From the NCBI GenBank assembly GCA_007133465.1, contig SLMP01000028.1:1-36418 (forward strand): DNA of 36,418 nt, in the 5' to 3' direction. This DNA is from Nitriliruptoraceae bacterium (GTDB lineage: Bacteria > Actinomycetota > Nitriliruptoria > Nitriliruptorales > Nitriliruptoraceae). A program made the position numbers and the translations under genes. Positions 27,110-34,167 of this stretch are shown here, one piece after another. The notes under the pieces were generated by a model. The model saw nothing but the letters and a program-made list of their open reading frames with translations, did no database searches and was not told where the DNA came from. How positions within the stretch are numbered: the stretch's first letter is position 1; each line of letters opens with the position of its first letter.

Positions 27110-28084
27110 GTGCTGACCTACGCGCTCCGGCGCTTCCTGATCTCGATCCCGATCATCATCCTCGCGACGTTCCTGATCTTCGGTGCCATCTCGCTGTCCG
27201 GGGACCCGCTGCAGGACCTGCGCCAGCAGCCGAACATCACCGCGGAGCAGATCGACCGGGTACGTGAACTGCGCGGGCTCGACGAGCCGTTCCCGGTGCA
27301 GTACTGGCGGTGGATCCAGCAGATCCCGACCAGCGGCTTCGGGGAGTACCTGCTCTCCCCGCGGCCGATCTGGCCCGATCTGCAGCGCGTGTTGCTCAAC
27401 ACCCTGCAGCTCGTGCTGCCGGCGGAGATCATCGCGTTCATCATCGCGGTCGCGCTCGGCGTCGTCTCTGCCAAACGCCAGTACAGCGTGTTCGACTACA
27501 CGACCACGACGCTGAGCTTCTTCGGCTACTCCATGCCCGCGTTCTGGTTCGCCCTGCTCTTGCAGGTCGCAGTGGTCCAGATCTTCTTCATCACCGGGGT
27601 GCGGATCTTCCCGATCGCGAACCTCTCGTCGGCCAACCCCGGGACCGGCCTCGCGTTCTTCCTCGACCGTGTCCACCACCTGATCCTGCCGATCGCGTCG
27701 CTCGCGATCTTCTCGGTCGCCAGCTACAGCCGGTACATGCGCGCCTCGATGCTCGAGGTGATCCACTCGGACTACGTGCGCACCGCCCGCGCCAAGGGCG
27801 TGTCCGAGCGCCGGATCACGATCAAGCACTCGATGCGCAACGCGTTGATCCCGACCATCACGGTCGCGGCGCTGTCCTTCGGCAACGTGGTGTCGGGCGC
27901 GATCGTGATCGAGACGGTCTTCGGTCTCGACGGCATGGGGCGGTACTTCATCGCCCAGCTCGGCCGCCGCGACCCGTACCCGATCATGGCATGGCTGTTC
28001 GTCATCGCGGTGGTGATCGTGGTCTTCAACCTCCTCGCCGACCTGATCTACGGCTACCTCGACCCGAGGATCCGCTATGACTGA
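27110..28084 (+). CDS. Peptide ABC transporter permease, DppB-like
   Basis: A 324-residue inner-membrane subunit of the peptide importer. The N-terminal LTYALRRFLISIPI is the usual first helix of DppB/OppB. Six helices follow, and the EAA loop that docks the ATPases is in SDYVRTARAKGVSERRITI with NALIP. The C-terminal FGLDGMGRYFIAQL and YLDPRIRYD are typical. GTG 27110 is chosen because GGGGAGGG at 27092-27100 precedes it by 9 nt and homology begins there; the frame is open to GTG 27041, inside the hairpin. It overlaps the next permease gene by 8 bases. Confidence 0.93.
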   Translation: MLTYALRRFLISIPIIILATFLIFGAISLSGDPLQDLRQQPNITAEQIDRVRELRGLDEPFPVQYWRWIQQIPTSGFGEYLLSPRPIWPDLQRVLLNTLQLVLPAEIIAFIIAVALGVVSAKRQYSVFDYTTTTLSFFGYSMPAFWFALLLQVAVVQIFFITGVRIFPIANLSSANPGTGLAFFLDRVHHLILPIASLAIFSVASYSRYMRASMLEVIHSDYVRTARAKGVSERRITIKHSMRNALIPTITVAALSFGNVVSGAIVIETVFGLDGMGRYFIAQLGRRDPYPIMAWLFVIAVVIVVFNLLADLIYGYLDPRIRYD

Positions 28085-29072
28085 CCAGGGCCGACCGACC
28101 CGTCGCGAACACGGCCTGCAGACTCCGGCCGACTTCCCGCCGACGCACGCGTCGGACGTGCACGACGAACGCGAGGTGCTGCTCGACGACGACTACAGCG
28201 ACGGGGCGCAGATCGAGGCGCGCAGCCAGTGGCAGTTGTTCCGGCGCAAGTTCCTCCGCCACAAGCTCGCGATGGGCAGCCTCGTCTTCCTCGTGATCAT
28301 CGGCATCGGGGCGTTCTTCGCCGAGCAACTCGCGCCCTACGGCTACGAGGAGATCGACGTCCTGCGGGCCAACACCGCGCCGACCTTCGAGGGTTTGCAC
28401 TTCTTCGGCACTGACCAGCTCGGGCGTGACTACTTCAGCCGGGTGCTGTACGGCACGCGTACGTCGTTGCAGGTGGCGGTCGTCGTCGCCTTGCTGTCGA
28501 CCGCGATCGGGACCGCGGTCGGCGCGGCCGCCGGCTTCTACCGCGGCTGGGTCGACTCGGTGCTGATGCGCCTCACCGACCTGGTGCTCATCCTGCCCGG
28601 GCTCGCGGTGCTGCTGGTGGCCGCCGCCCTGTTCGGGCAGGGCTCCCCACTGCGGATCGCCCTCATCCTCGCGCTGCTGTTCTGGGTCTCGCTCGCGCGC
28701 GTCGTGCGTGGGGTGTTCCTGTCGCTGCGGGAGATGGAGTACGTCCAGGCCGCCCGCGCGTCGGGTGCCAGCGATCTCCGGATCATGTTCCGGCACATGC
28801 TGCCGAACACGATCGGGCCGATCATCGTCAACCTGACGCTCGTGCTCGCCTCCGCCATCCTCGTCGAGGCGACGCTCGCCTTCCTCGGGTTCGGGGTCAA
28901 CCCGCCGATCCCCGCGCTCGGCAGGCTGATCAGCGACGGGCGCAGCTCGATGCAGTCGATGTGGTGGCTGATCATCATGCCGGGGGTGACCCTGGTGTCG
29001 ATCGCCTTGGCCATCAACTTCGTCGGCGACGGCTTGCGCGATGGTCTCGACCCGACCCAGCAGGAGACGTGA
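28077..29072 (+). CDS. Peptide ABC transporter permease, DppC-like
   Basis: A 331-residue second permease subunit. A polar, acidic N-terminal extension of about 50 residues precedes WQLFRRKFLRHKLAMGSLVF, the standard DppC/OppC first helix. The conserved FFGTDQLGRDYFSRVLYGTR follows the first periplasmic loop. The EAA docking loop is MEYVQAARASGASDLRI with HMLPN. It ends in NFVGDGLRDGLDPTQQ as expected for the family. The ATG overlaps the previous gene's end by 8 bases, so translation is coupled. A gap of 46 bases separates it from the ATPase gene. Confidence 0.94.
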   Translation: MTDQGRPTRREHGLQTPADFPPTHASDVHDEREVLLDDDYSDGAQIEARSQWQLFRRKFLRHKLAMGSLVFLVIIGIGAFFAEQLAPYGYEEIDVLRANTAPTFEGLHFFGTDQLGRDYFSRVLYGTRTSLQVAVVVALLSTAIGTAVGAAAGFYRGWVDSVLMRLTDLVLILPGLAVLLVAAALFGQGSPLRIALILALLFWVSLARVVRGVFLSLREMEYVQAARASGASDLRIMFRHMLPNTIGPIIVNLTLVLASAILVEATLAFLGFGVNPPIPALGRLISDGRSSMQSMWWLIIMPGVTLVSIALAINFVGDGLRDGLDPTQQET

Positions 29073-29118
29073 TGGGCCCCACCACCCCCGCTGTCCTCGC
29101 GCTGGGAGATCGCCGCCG

Positions 29119-30159
29119 ATGACCGAACCGCTGCTGTCGATCCGGGACCTCGTCACGGAGTTCGCGACCCCCGACGGGGTGGTCCACGCCGTCGACGGCG
29201 TGAGCTACGACGTCTACCCGGGGGAGACCCTCGGCGTGGTGGGGGAGTCCGGCTCGGGCAAGTCCGTCACGGTGATGAGCATCCTCGGGCTCATCCCGCA
29301 ACCACCCGGGCGCGTCGCCAACGGTGAGGTGCTGCTGGAAGGTCGCGACCTGCTGACGCTGTCCGAGCGCGAGATGCGCCTGGTCCGGGGCAAGGAGATC
29401 GCGATGATCTTCCAGGACCCGATGACCTCGCTCAACCCGGTCCTGACCGTCGGCGACCAACTCTCCGAGGCGATCGTCACCCACGACGCCGACATCGGTG
29501 AGGATGCCGCACGTGAGCGCGTGGTCGGGCTCCTCGAGCTCGTCGGGGTCCCGAACGCCGACGACCGCTTCGACCAGTACCCACACGAGTACTCCGGCGG
29601 GATGCGGCAGCGCGCGATGATCGCCATGGCGATCGCCAACCAACCGAAGGTCCTGATCGCGGACGAGCCCACCACCGCGCTCGACGTCACGATCCAGGCG
29701 CAGGTGCTCGAGGTCCTCCAGAAGGCCCAGGACGAGACCAACGCCGGCACCATCCTCATCACCCACGACCTCGGGGTCATCGCGGAGATGGCCGATCGGG
29801 TGGTCGTCATGTACGGCGGTCGGGTCGTGGAGAGCGGGACCGCGGAGGAGATCTTCCACTCCCCGAAGCACCCCTACACCCTCGGGCTGCTGTCGAGCCT
29901 GACCCGGCCCAACGTGGACCTCGAACGGCTCGAACCGATCCCGGGGCAGCCGCCGAGTCTCATCAACCTGCCGAGCGGTTGCTCCTTCCACCCTCGCTGC
30001 CACCTCGGCCAGGGCCGGGCGGTCTGTCGTTCGGAGGTGCCGCCCCTGCTCGAGCTGGGGGTCGGTCGGCGCTCCGCCTGCCACTTCCACGAGGAGATGT
30101 CGCAGGAGGTCGCACGGGTGGAGCAGGAGACCGGTGCGCACTTCGACGGAGAGCTCTGA
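29119..30159 (+). CDS. Peptide ABC transporter ATP-binding protein, DppD-like
   Basis: A 346-residue cytoplasmic ATPase. Walker A GESGSGKS has Lys 48, the Q-loop is [11 protein letters not shown], the signature is [12 protein letters not shown], Walker B is [11 protein letters not shown] and the switch His is in LITHDLG. The OppD/F C-terminal extension ends in a Cys cluster ([26 protein letters not shown]) that in related proteins can bind an iron-sulfur cluster. ATG 29119 with GGGAG at 29104-29108 is chosen; open frame to 29041 overlaps the permease and is not conserved. Its stop shares a base with the next ATG (TGATG). Confidence 0.94.
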   Translation: MTEPLLSIRDLVTEFATPDGVVHAVDGVSYDVYPGETLGVVGESGSGKSVTVMSILGLIPQPPGRVANGEVLLEGRDLLTLSEREMRLVRGKEIAMIFQDPMTSLNPVLTVGDQLSEAIVTHDADIGEDAARERVVGLLELVGVPNADDRFDQYPHEYSGGMRQRAMIAMAIANQPKVLIADEPTTALDVTIQAQVLEVLQKAQDETNAGTILITHDLGVIAEMADRVVVMYGGRVVESGTAEEIFHSPKHPYTLGLLSSLTRPNVDLERLEPIPGQPPSLINLPSGCSFHPRCHLGQGRAVCRSEVPPLLELGVGRRSACHFHEEMSQEVARVEQETGAHFDGEL

Positions 30160-31223
30160 TGTCCACCACCGCCACCGCCGCGTCGGAGCAGGACCTGCAC
30201 GCCCGGTCACCGCTCGGGACGGAGATCCTGCGGGTCGAGTCCCTGACGAAGCACTTCCCGATCCGTGGCGGGCTCTTCCGTCGCCAGGTCGGCGCCGTGC
30301 AGGCGGTCGACGACGTCAGCTTCGCCGTGCGTGCGGGCGAGACCGTCGGCCTGGTGGGGGAGTCGGGCTGCGGCAAGTCGACCACCGGCCGCTGCATCGT
30401 CCGCCTCCTGGACCCGACCGATGGTCAGATCTACTTCAAGGGCGTCGACCTCGCCGGGTTGACCTCGCGACGCATGCGCGAGCTGCGCCGCGAGATCCAG
30501 ATCATGTTCCAGGACCCGTACGCGAGCCTGAACCCCCGCATCTCGGTCAACGAGATCATCGGCGAGCCACTGCGGATCTTCGGCCGCTACCGCGGTGAGC
30601 ACAAGGGCAAGGAGCGCGTCGCGGAGCTGATGCGCCTCGTCGGTCTGAACCCGGAGCACGGCAACCGCTTCCCCCACGAGTTCAGCGGTGGGCAGCGCCA
30701 ACGCATCGGCGTCGCGCGTGCGCTCGCGCTCGACCCGCAGCTGATCATCCTCGACGAGCCGGTCTCCGCGCTCGACGTCTCGATCCAGGCGCAGGTCATC
30801 AACCTGCTCGACGAGCTCCAGGAGCGCCTCGGGCTCGCCTACCTGTTCATCGCGCACGACCTCTCGGTGGTCCGCCACCTGTGCGACCGGGTCGCCGTGA
30901 TGTACCTCGGCAAGATCGTGGAGTTCGGCACCAAGCACGAGATCTTCGACAACCCCACGCACCCCTACACGCAGGCCCTGCTGTCGGCGGTCCCGATCAC
31001 CGACCCACGGATGCGCGGCAAGCGTGAGCGCATCATGCTCGAGGGGGACGTGCCGAGCCCGTCCAACCCGCCCTCGGGCTGCCGCTTCCGGACCCGGTGC
31101 TGGAAGGCCGAGGAGATCTGCGCCACCGAGGTTCCGGAGCTCACCGACCGCTTCGGGCACGGTCATCCGAGCGCATGCCACTTCGCTGAGCCACGGGCCG
31201 TGCTGCGGGTGGATCCTTCGTGA
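30159..31223 (+). CDS. Peptide ABC transporter ATP-binding protein, DppF-like
   Basis: A 354-residue second ATPase of the importer. Walker A GESGCGKS has Lys 73, with Cys inside the loop as is usual for OppF/DppF. The Q-loop is [13 protein letters not shown], the signature [15 protein letters not shown], Walker [13 protein letters not shown] and the switch His is in FIAHDLSVV. The C-terminal Cys cluster ([26 protein letters not shown]) matches that of its partner. Both ATPase sites look intact. ATG 30159 overlaps the preceding stop by one base; the longer open frame from 29979 is antithetical to the partner's coding sequence. It closes the operon at a hairpin. Confidence 0.95.
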   Translation: MSTTATAASEQDLHARSPLGTEILRVESLTKHFPIRGGLFRRQVGAVQAVDDVSFAVRAGETVGLVGESGCGKSTTGRCIVRLLDPTDGQIYFKGVDLAGLTSRRMRELRREIQIMFQDPYASLNPRISVNEIIGEPLRIFGRYRGEHKGKERVAELMRLVGLNPEHGNRFPHEFSGGQRQRIGVARALALDPQLIILDEPVSALDVSIQAQVINLLDELQERLGLAYLFIAHDLSVVRHLCDRVAVMYLGKIVEFGTKHEIFDNPTHPYTQALLSAVPITDPRMRGKRERIMLEGDVPSPSNPPSGCRFRTRCWKAEEICATEVPELTDRFGHGHPSACHFAEPRAVLRVDPS

Positions 31224-31231
31224 CCGAACGT

Positions 31232-31250
31232 CCGGCCCGCTCGGGGCCGG
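31232..31250. terminator. Hairpin between converging importer and PH-protein genes
   Basis: CCGGCCC (31232-31238) pairs with GGGCCGG (31244-31250) over a 5-nt loop, filling the 34-base gap between the stops of the DppF-like gene and the minus-strand PH gene. Being symmetrical, it may serve both directions. Confidence 0.5.
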
Positions 31251-31257
31251 CTCCTGG

Positions 31258-31890
31258 TCAGTGCCGGCGACGGCGGTAGAGGTCGGTGGGCGGCGCCTGC
31301 GCGTGGGGACGTTCCGCCCGGACCGGCACCGGCGGGTCGAGGTGGCGCGCGAGGGTGCTGAGCGCGTCGAACTGCGCCCGGCTCTCCACCTGGTCGGTGA
31401 GCAGCCAGCGGCGGCGCCCCGCACCGACGGCGACGAGTCCTCCCGACACGGGGAGCTCCTCGCCGGTCACGCCGTCGCGGCGCGGGGACGTCCCGCCGTC
31501 GCGAGCGCCCGCGCCACGCCCGCCCGGGAGTCCCGGGTCGCGTAGCGCGCGGGAGCGCGCCGCCTGGGTCCCCGGCCCCCGGGTGATGGCGCGCACCTCG
31601 GACCACGGTAGGTGGCGACGGCGCCCGAGCCGGGTCAGGGTGATCCCCTCTCCGTCGAGCCGGCTGTGGCGGGGGAAGCTCGCGAGCACGGCGACGGCGG
31701 AGGTGAGCGCGACCCCCAGCAGGACCAGCGGCAGGGGCCGCGGACCGCGTGCGGCGAGCATCAGCGCCGCGAACACGAGCAGCAGGACCGGTGAGACGAT
31801 GGCGGCGGCGAGCCCGGTCCACGAGCTGTGCAGCACCAACGTGGGCGGTTCCGTCGCCCGGTCCGGCGGACGGGGGGAGGAGCTGTCCAT
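31258..31890 (-). CDS. PH-domain-like membrane protein (bPH_6 type)
   Basis: A 210-residue minus-strand protein. After a short polar N-terminus (SSSPRPPDRATEPP) come two hydrophobic helices at about 27-47 and 54-70. A cytoplasmic domain opens with RLDGEGITLTRLGRRRHLPW SEV, the pattern of the bacterial PH (bPH_6) domain seen in many small actinobacterial membrane proteins. The middle holds an Arg/Gly-rich loop (about 105-140). VESRAQFDALSTLARHLD and a Pro/Arg-rich tail close the protein. The ATG at 31890 lies 8 nt after a TAGCCT box on the minus strand, predicting a leaderless mRNA. It is divergent from blaI. Family function is unknown. Confidence 0.75.
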   Translation of the reverse strand: MDSSSPRPPDRATEPPTLVLHSSWTGLAAAIVSPVLLLVFAALMLAARGPRPLPLVLLGVALTSAVAVLASFPRHSRLDGEGITLTRLGRRRHLPWSEVRAITRGPGTQAARSRALRDPGLPGGRGAGARDGGTSPRRDGVTGEELPVSGGLVAVGAGRRRWLLTDQVESRAQFDALSTLARHLDPPVPVRAERPHAQAPPTDLYRRRRH

Positions 31891-31898
31891 GGCGAGCG

Positions 31899-31904
31899 AG
31901 GCTA
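31899..31904 (-). promoter_or_regulatory. -10 box TAGCCT, probable leaderless promoter of the PH gene
   Basis: On the minus strand TAGCCT runs 31904 to 31899 and is followed by 8 nt and ATG at 31890. The expected -35 falls in the tandem repeat at 31920-31949. Confidence 0.5.
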
Positions 31905-31919
31905 GCCCTCCCACCGGCC

Positions 31920-31949
31920 CTCGAGGACCGTCGGCTCGAGGACCGTCGG
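31920..31949. repeat. Perfect tandem duplication of a 15-bp unit
   Basis: CTCGAGGACCGTCGG occurs twice head-to-tail (31920-31934 and 31935-31949) without mismatch. It lies in the noncoding 183-base divergent region between the PH gene and blaI, over the -35 zone of the PH promoter. Direct repeats at such a place suggest a regulator-binding site or a recent slippage duplication. Confidence 0.75.
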
Positions 31950-32022
31950 GGCGTCCCGGCCGCCCCAGGTCCACGCCGTGCACCAGCGCACGGTCATCCG
32001 TCGCGGGGCGGTCGCCAGGAGG

Positions 32023-32036
32023 TAGGCTGTCGACAG
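32023..32036 (+). promoter_or_regulatory. blaI promoter with overlapping palindrome CTGTCGACAG
   Basis: The -10 box TAGGCT (32023-32028) overlaps a perfect 10-bp palindrome CTGTCGACAG (32027-32036) that would cover the transcription start near 32035. This is where a repressor site is expected; autoregulation by BlaI is the natural guess, though the palindrome does not carry the TACA/TGTA core of staphylococcal BlaI/MecI operators. Confidence 0.5.
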
Positions 32037-32073
32037 ACGCGGACCTGGGCGTTCGCGGGAGGAGAGCCGGCAG

Positions 32074-32472
32074 ATGCGACGCAACGAGCCCCTCGAGGCA
32101 CTGCTGGGGCCGCTCGAACAGGACGTGATGGAGGTCGTGTGGCGGCTCGGGGAGTCGACCGTCCGTGACGTGCACGCGGAGCTCGCGGCCTCCCGGACGA
32201 TCGCGTACACGACCGTGATGACCACGATGAGCCGGTTGGCCACCAAGGGGCTGCTCGAGCGCGACACCGCCGGGTTGGCCCACCGGTACCTCCCGGCCGT
32301 CAGCCGCGAGCACTATGCCCGCTCGGCTGTCGGCGACGTCCTGTCGTGGCTGCTGGAGCGCTACCCGGAGCCCGCCGTCGCCTACCTCGTCGACGTGGTG
32401 GACGACGTGGACGATGTGACCCTCGACGAGCTGCGGGCTGCGGTCGCACGTCGCCGCCGCGACGAGCGCTGA
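32074..32472 (+). CDS. blaI: BlaI/MecI/CopY-family transcriptional repressor
   Basis: A 132-residue winged-helix repressor. The N-terminal domain begins LGPLEQDVMEVVWRLGESTV and continues to the recognition helix in AYTTVMTTMSRLATKGLL, both classic for the BlaI/MecI family. The C-terminal part after about 80 forms the dimer interface and contains a run of Asp/Val (VDVVDDVDDVTLDEL). GGGAGGAGAG at 32057-32066 precedes ATG 32074. The M56 protease gene follows 11 bases later, as is usual: protease activation cleaves or inactivates BlaI. The regulated targets could include its own operon, the divergent PH gene, or distant respiratory or beta-lactam genes; the sequence does not tell. Confidence 0.93.
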   Translation: MRRNEPLEALLGPLEQDVMEVVWRLGESTVRDVHAELAASRTIAYTTVMTTMSRLATKGLLERDTAGLAHRYLPAVSREHYARSAVGDVLSWLLERYPEPAVAYLVDVVDDVDDVTLDELRAAVARRRRDER

Positions 32473-32483
32473 GGCTCGCGCCC

Positions 32484-33842
32484 GTGGACCTCGGCGTCCT
32501 CCTCACGCTCCCGGTGGAGTCGATCGCGATCCGCGCGATCGTCGCTGCCGTGCTCAGCGTGCTCGCGGTCCGGCTGCTGTTGCGCACCGGGCTGCGCGCA
32601 CCCGGCGTGCGGGTCGCGACCGCGCTGGTCCCCGCGATGGCGCTGGTGGGGGTGTTCGTGCTGACCGGGACGAGTCTGCGACTGCCGACCCTGATGCTGC
32701 CCGCCCAGTCCCCGGACGCGTTGCCGATCCCGACCCAGGGTGGCTACCTGCACTTCGCTCCGGTGGCCGTCCCCCTGCTGGTCGGCACCTGGGCGCTGAT
32801 TGCCGGGTCGCGGCTCGTGCGACGCGGTCTGCAGGCGGTGCGGATCCGCGTCGGGGCCGCCCAGGCGCTGCGCGAGGCGGAACGCGACGTCCGGTTGGAG
32901 GCGAAGACGCGGCGGTTGGCGACCGCACTCGGCATCGCGGTGCCGCGACTCGCGGTCGTGGCGAGCTGTCCGGGTGGGGCGTACGTCGCCGGCGCGCGGC
33001 GTCCCGTGGTCGTCCTCGGTCGGGACCTGCTGGACCAGCTCGACGACGCGGAGCTCGAGGGGGTGCTCGCCCACGAGCTCGCGCACGTCAAGCGGCGCGA
33101 CAACCTCGTCGCGATCGGGCTCGGCGCCCTGCGCGACCTCGTGTTCTTCGTCCCCGGCGGCGGTTGGGCCGTGCGGCAGCTGCACCGGGAACGGGAGCTG
33201 GCCGCCGACCAGGTCGCGGTCGGGGTCACGGACCGCCCGGGCGCGCTGGCCAGCGGCCTGCTGAAGGTGATCGAGTCCGGCCGAGCGCCGTCCCACGCCT
33301 GTGCCGCGCTCGCGCCGCCCGGCGACCTGGTCGACCGGGTGCGGGTGCTGGTCGACGACCCGGCACCGGTGTCCCGTGCCCGCCGCGGGTCGGAGACGGC
33401 GGCCGTCGCCGTCGTGGTGGTCACGGCGACCGCGGCCGCCCTGGTCGGGCCGAACCTGGTGGCGGGTGCCGACGGGCAGCGGGACGCGGTCGCGGTGCTG
33501 TGGACCAACGCCTCGCCCGCCGCGGCGGAGACGCCGGTGTTCACGACGGAGGCACGGGCCTTCGACGTCTACCGCAGGTCGAGCCTCGCCATCGGCGAGC
33601 CGTCCGTAGTGGTCTTCGCGGGCCAGGACGAGCACGGCGTGGAGAACCGCCGGTCGACGCTGCGGGCGTGCTCGGACGGCGGGGCCAGCTGTCCCGCGCC
33701 GGCGTCGCGCGTCGGGCTCGGGATGCGCCCGCAGGAGACGATCACGGTCGACACCACGTTGACCGATCGGTGGCGGGCCACACCGGTCGCCGGCGAGGCG
33801 TCGGACGGCATCGGGCTGTACTGGTTGGCGCGCGTGCAGTGA
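32484..33842 (+). CDS. M56-family membrane metalloprotease, BlaR1-like without sensor domain
   Basis: A 452-residue integral membrane zinc protease paired with BlaI. Two to three helices in the first 115 residues precede a cytoplasmic M56 protease region containing VLAHELAHVKRRDNL with the HExxH zinc motif at 197-201 and a downstream ERELAADQVA third-ligand segment. Another helix at about 305-325 (AAVAVVVVTATAAALVG) is followed by an outside domain of roughly 130 residues. That domain is not a penicillin-binding module: no SxxK/SxN/KTG set is visible. It has a Cys pair (LRACSDGGASCPAP). GTG 32484 is chosen, with GAGG at 32471-32474; the longer open frame overlaps blaI. The signal sensed is unknown. 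Confidence 0.9.
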   Translation: MDLGVLLTLPVESIAIRAIVAAVLSVLAVRLLLRTGLRAPGVRVATALVPAMALVGVFVLTGTSLRLPTLMLPAQSPDALPIPTQGGYLHFAPVAVPLLVGTWALIAGSRLVRRGLQAVRIRVGAAQALREAERDVRLEAKTRRLATALGIAVPRLAVVASCPGGAYVAGARRPVVVLGRDLLDQLDDAELEGVLAHELAHVKRRDNLVAIGLGALRDLVFFVPGGGWAVRQLHRERELAADQVAVGVTDRPGALASGLLKVIESGRAPSHACAALAPPGDLVDRVRVLVDDPAPVSRARRGSETAAVAVVVVTATAAALVGPNLVAGADGQRDAVAVLWTNASPAAAETPVFTTEARAFDVYRRSSLAIGEPSVVVFAGQDEHGVENRRSTLRACSDGGASCPAPASRVGLGMRPQETITVDTTLTDRWRATPVAGEASDGIGLYWLARVQ

Positions 33843-33850
33843 GCCCGCGG

Positions 33851-33866
33851 CGTGCGGCACCGCACG
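33851..33866 (+). terminator. Short hairpin after the M56 gene
   Basis: CGTGCG (33851-33856) pairs with CGCACG (33861-33866) over a GCAC loop, starting 9 bases after the M56 stop. It precedes the secG -10 box. Confidence 0.45.
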
Positions 33867-33878
33867 GTGGTCGGCTGG

Positions 33879-33884
33879 TAGCCT
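33879..33884 (+). promoter_or_regulatory. -10 box TAGCCT for secG
   Basis: TAGCCT gives initiation near 33891 and a leader of about 39 nt with GAGG at 33919-33922 before GTG 33930. The -35 is not clear. Confidence 0.5.
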
Positions 33885-33929
33885 GACGCTTCCGCTTCCC
33901 GTCGCCCCTCCGTGCTGTGAGGTCCACCC

Positions 33930-34163
33930 GTGTCCGTGTTCGTCGGCATCCTGATCGGGGTGCACCTGCTGCTGTGCGGCGTCCTCATCATGTTCGTCCT
34001 GATGCACCGTGGCCAGGGTGGCGGGCTGTCGGACATGTTCGGCGGCGGTGTCGGTGGGGGGCTGCAGGGTTCGGCCGTGGTCGAGCGCAACCTGGACCGG
34101 CTGACCGTGGTCACCGCGATCTTCTTCGCGATCACCAACGTGCTGCTCGTCCGGCTGCTCTGA
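33930..34163 (+). CDS. secG: Protein translocase subunit SecG
   Basis: A 77-residue small subunit of the SecYEG translocon that assists protein export across the inner membrane. It has two membrane helices (about 3-25 and 56-77) joined by the diagnostic loop FVLMHRGQGGGLSDMFGGG. The GTG start has GAGG 7 bases upstream. SecG normally closes the gap-pgk-tpiA cluster in actinobacteria; here it lies about 9 kb beyond tpiA, after a peptide importer and the blaI locus. The next gene begins 4 bases after its stop. Confidence 0.96.
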   Translation: MSVFVGILIGVHLLLCGVLIMFVLMHRGQGGGLSDMFGGGVGGGLQGSAVVERNLDRLTVVTAIFFAITNVLLVRLL

Positions 34164-34167
34164 GCTG

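Noticed and set aside
31163-31822. A minus-strand frame of 219 codons overlapping the PH gene in another frame
   Set aside because: The composition is Arg/Ala/Pro-rich without hydrophobic helices; the frame with two helices and a PH-like pattern and a promoter at its ATG is the real one.
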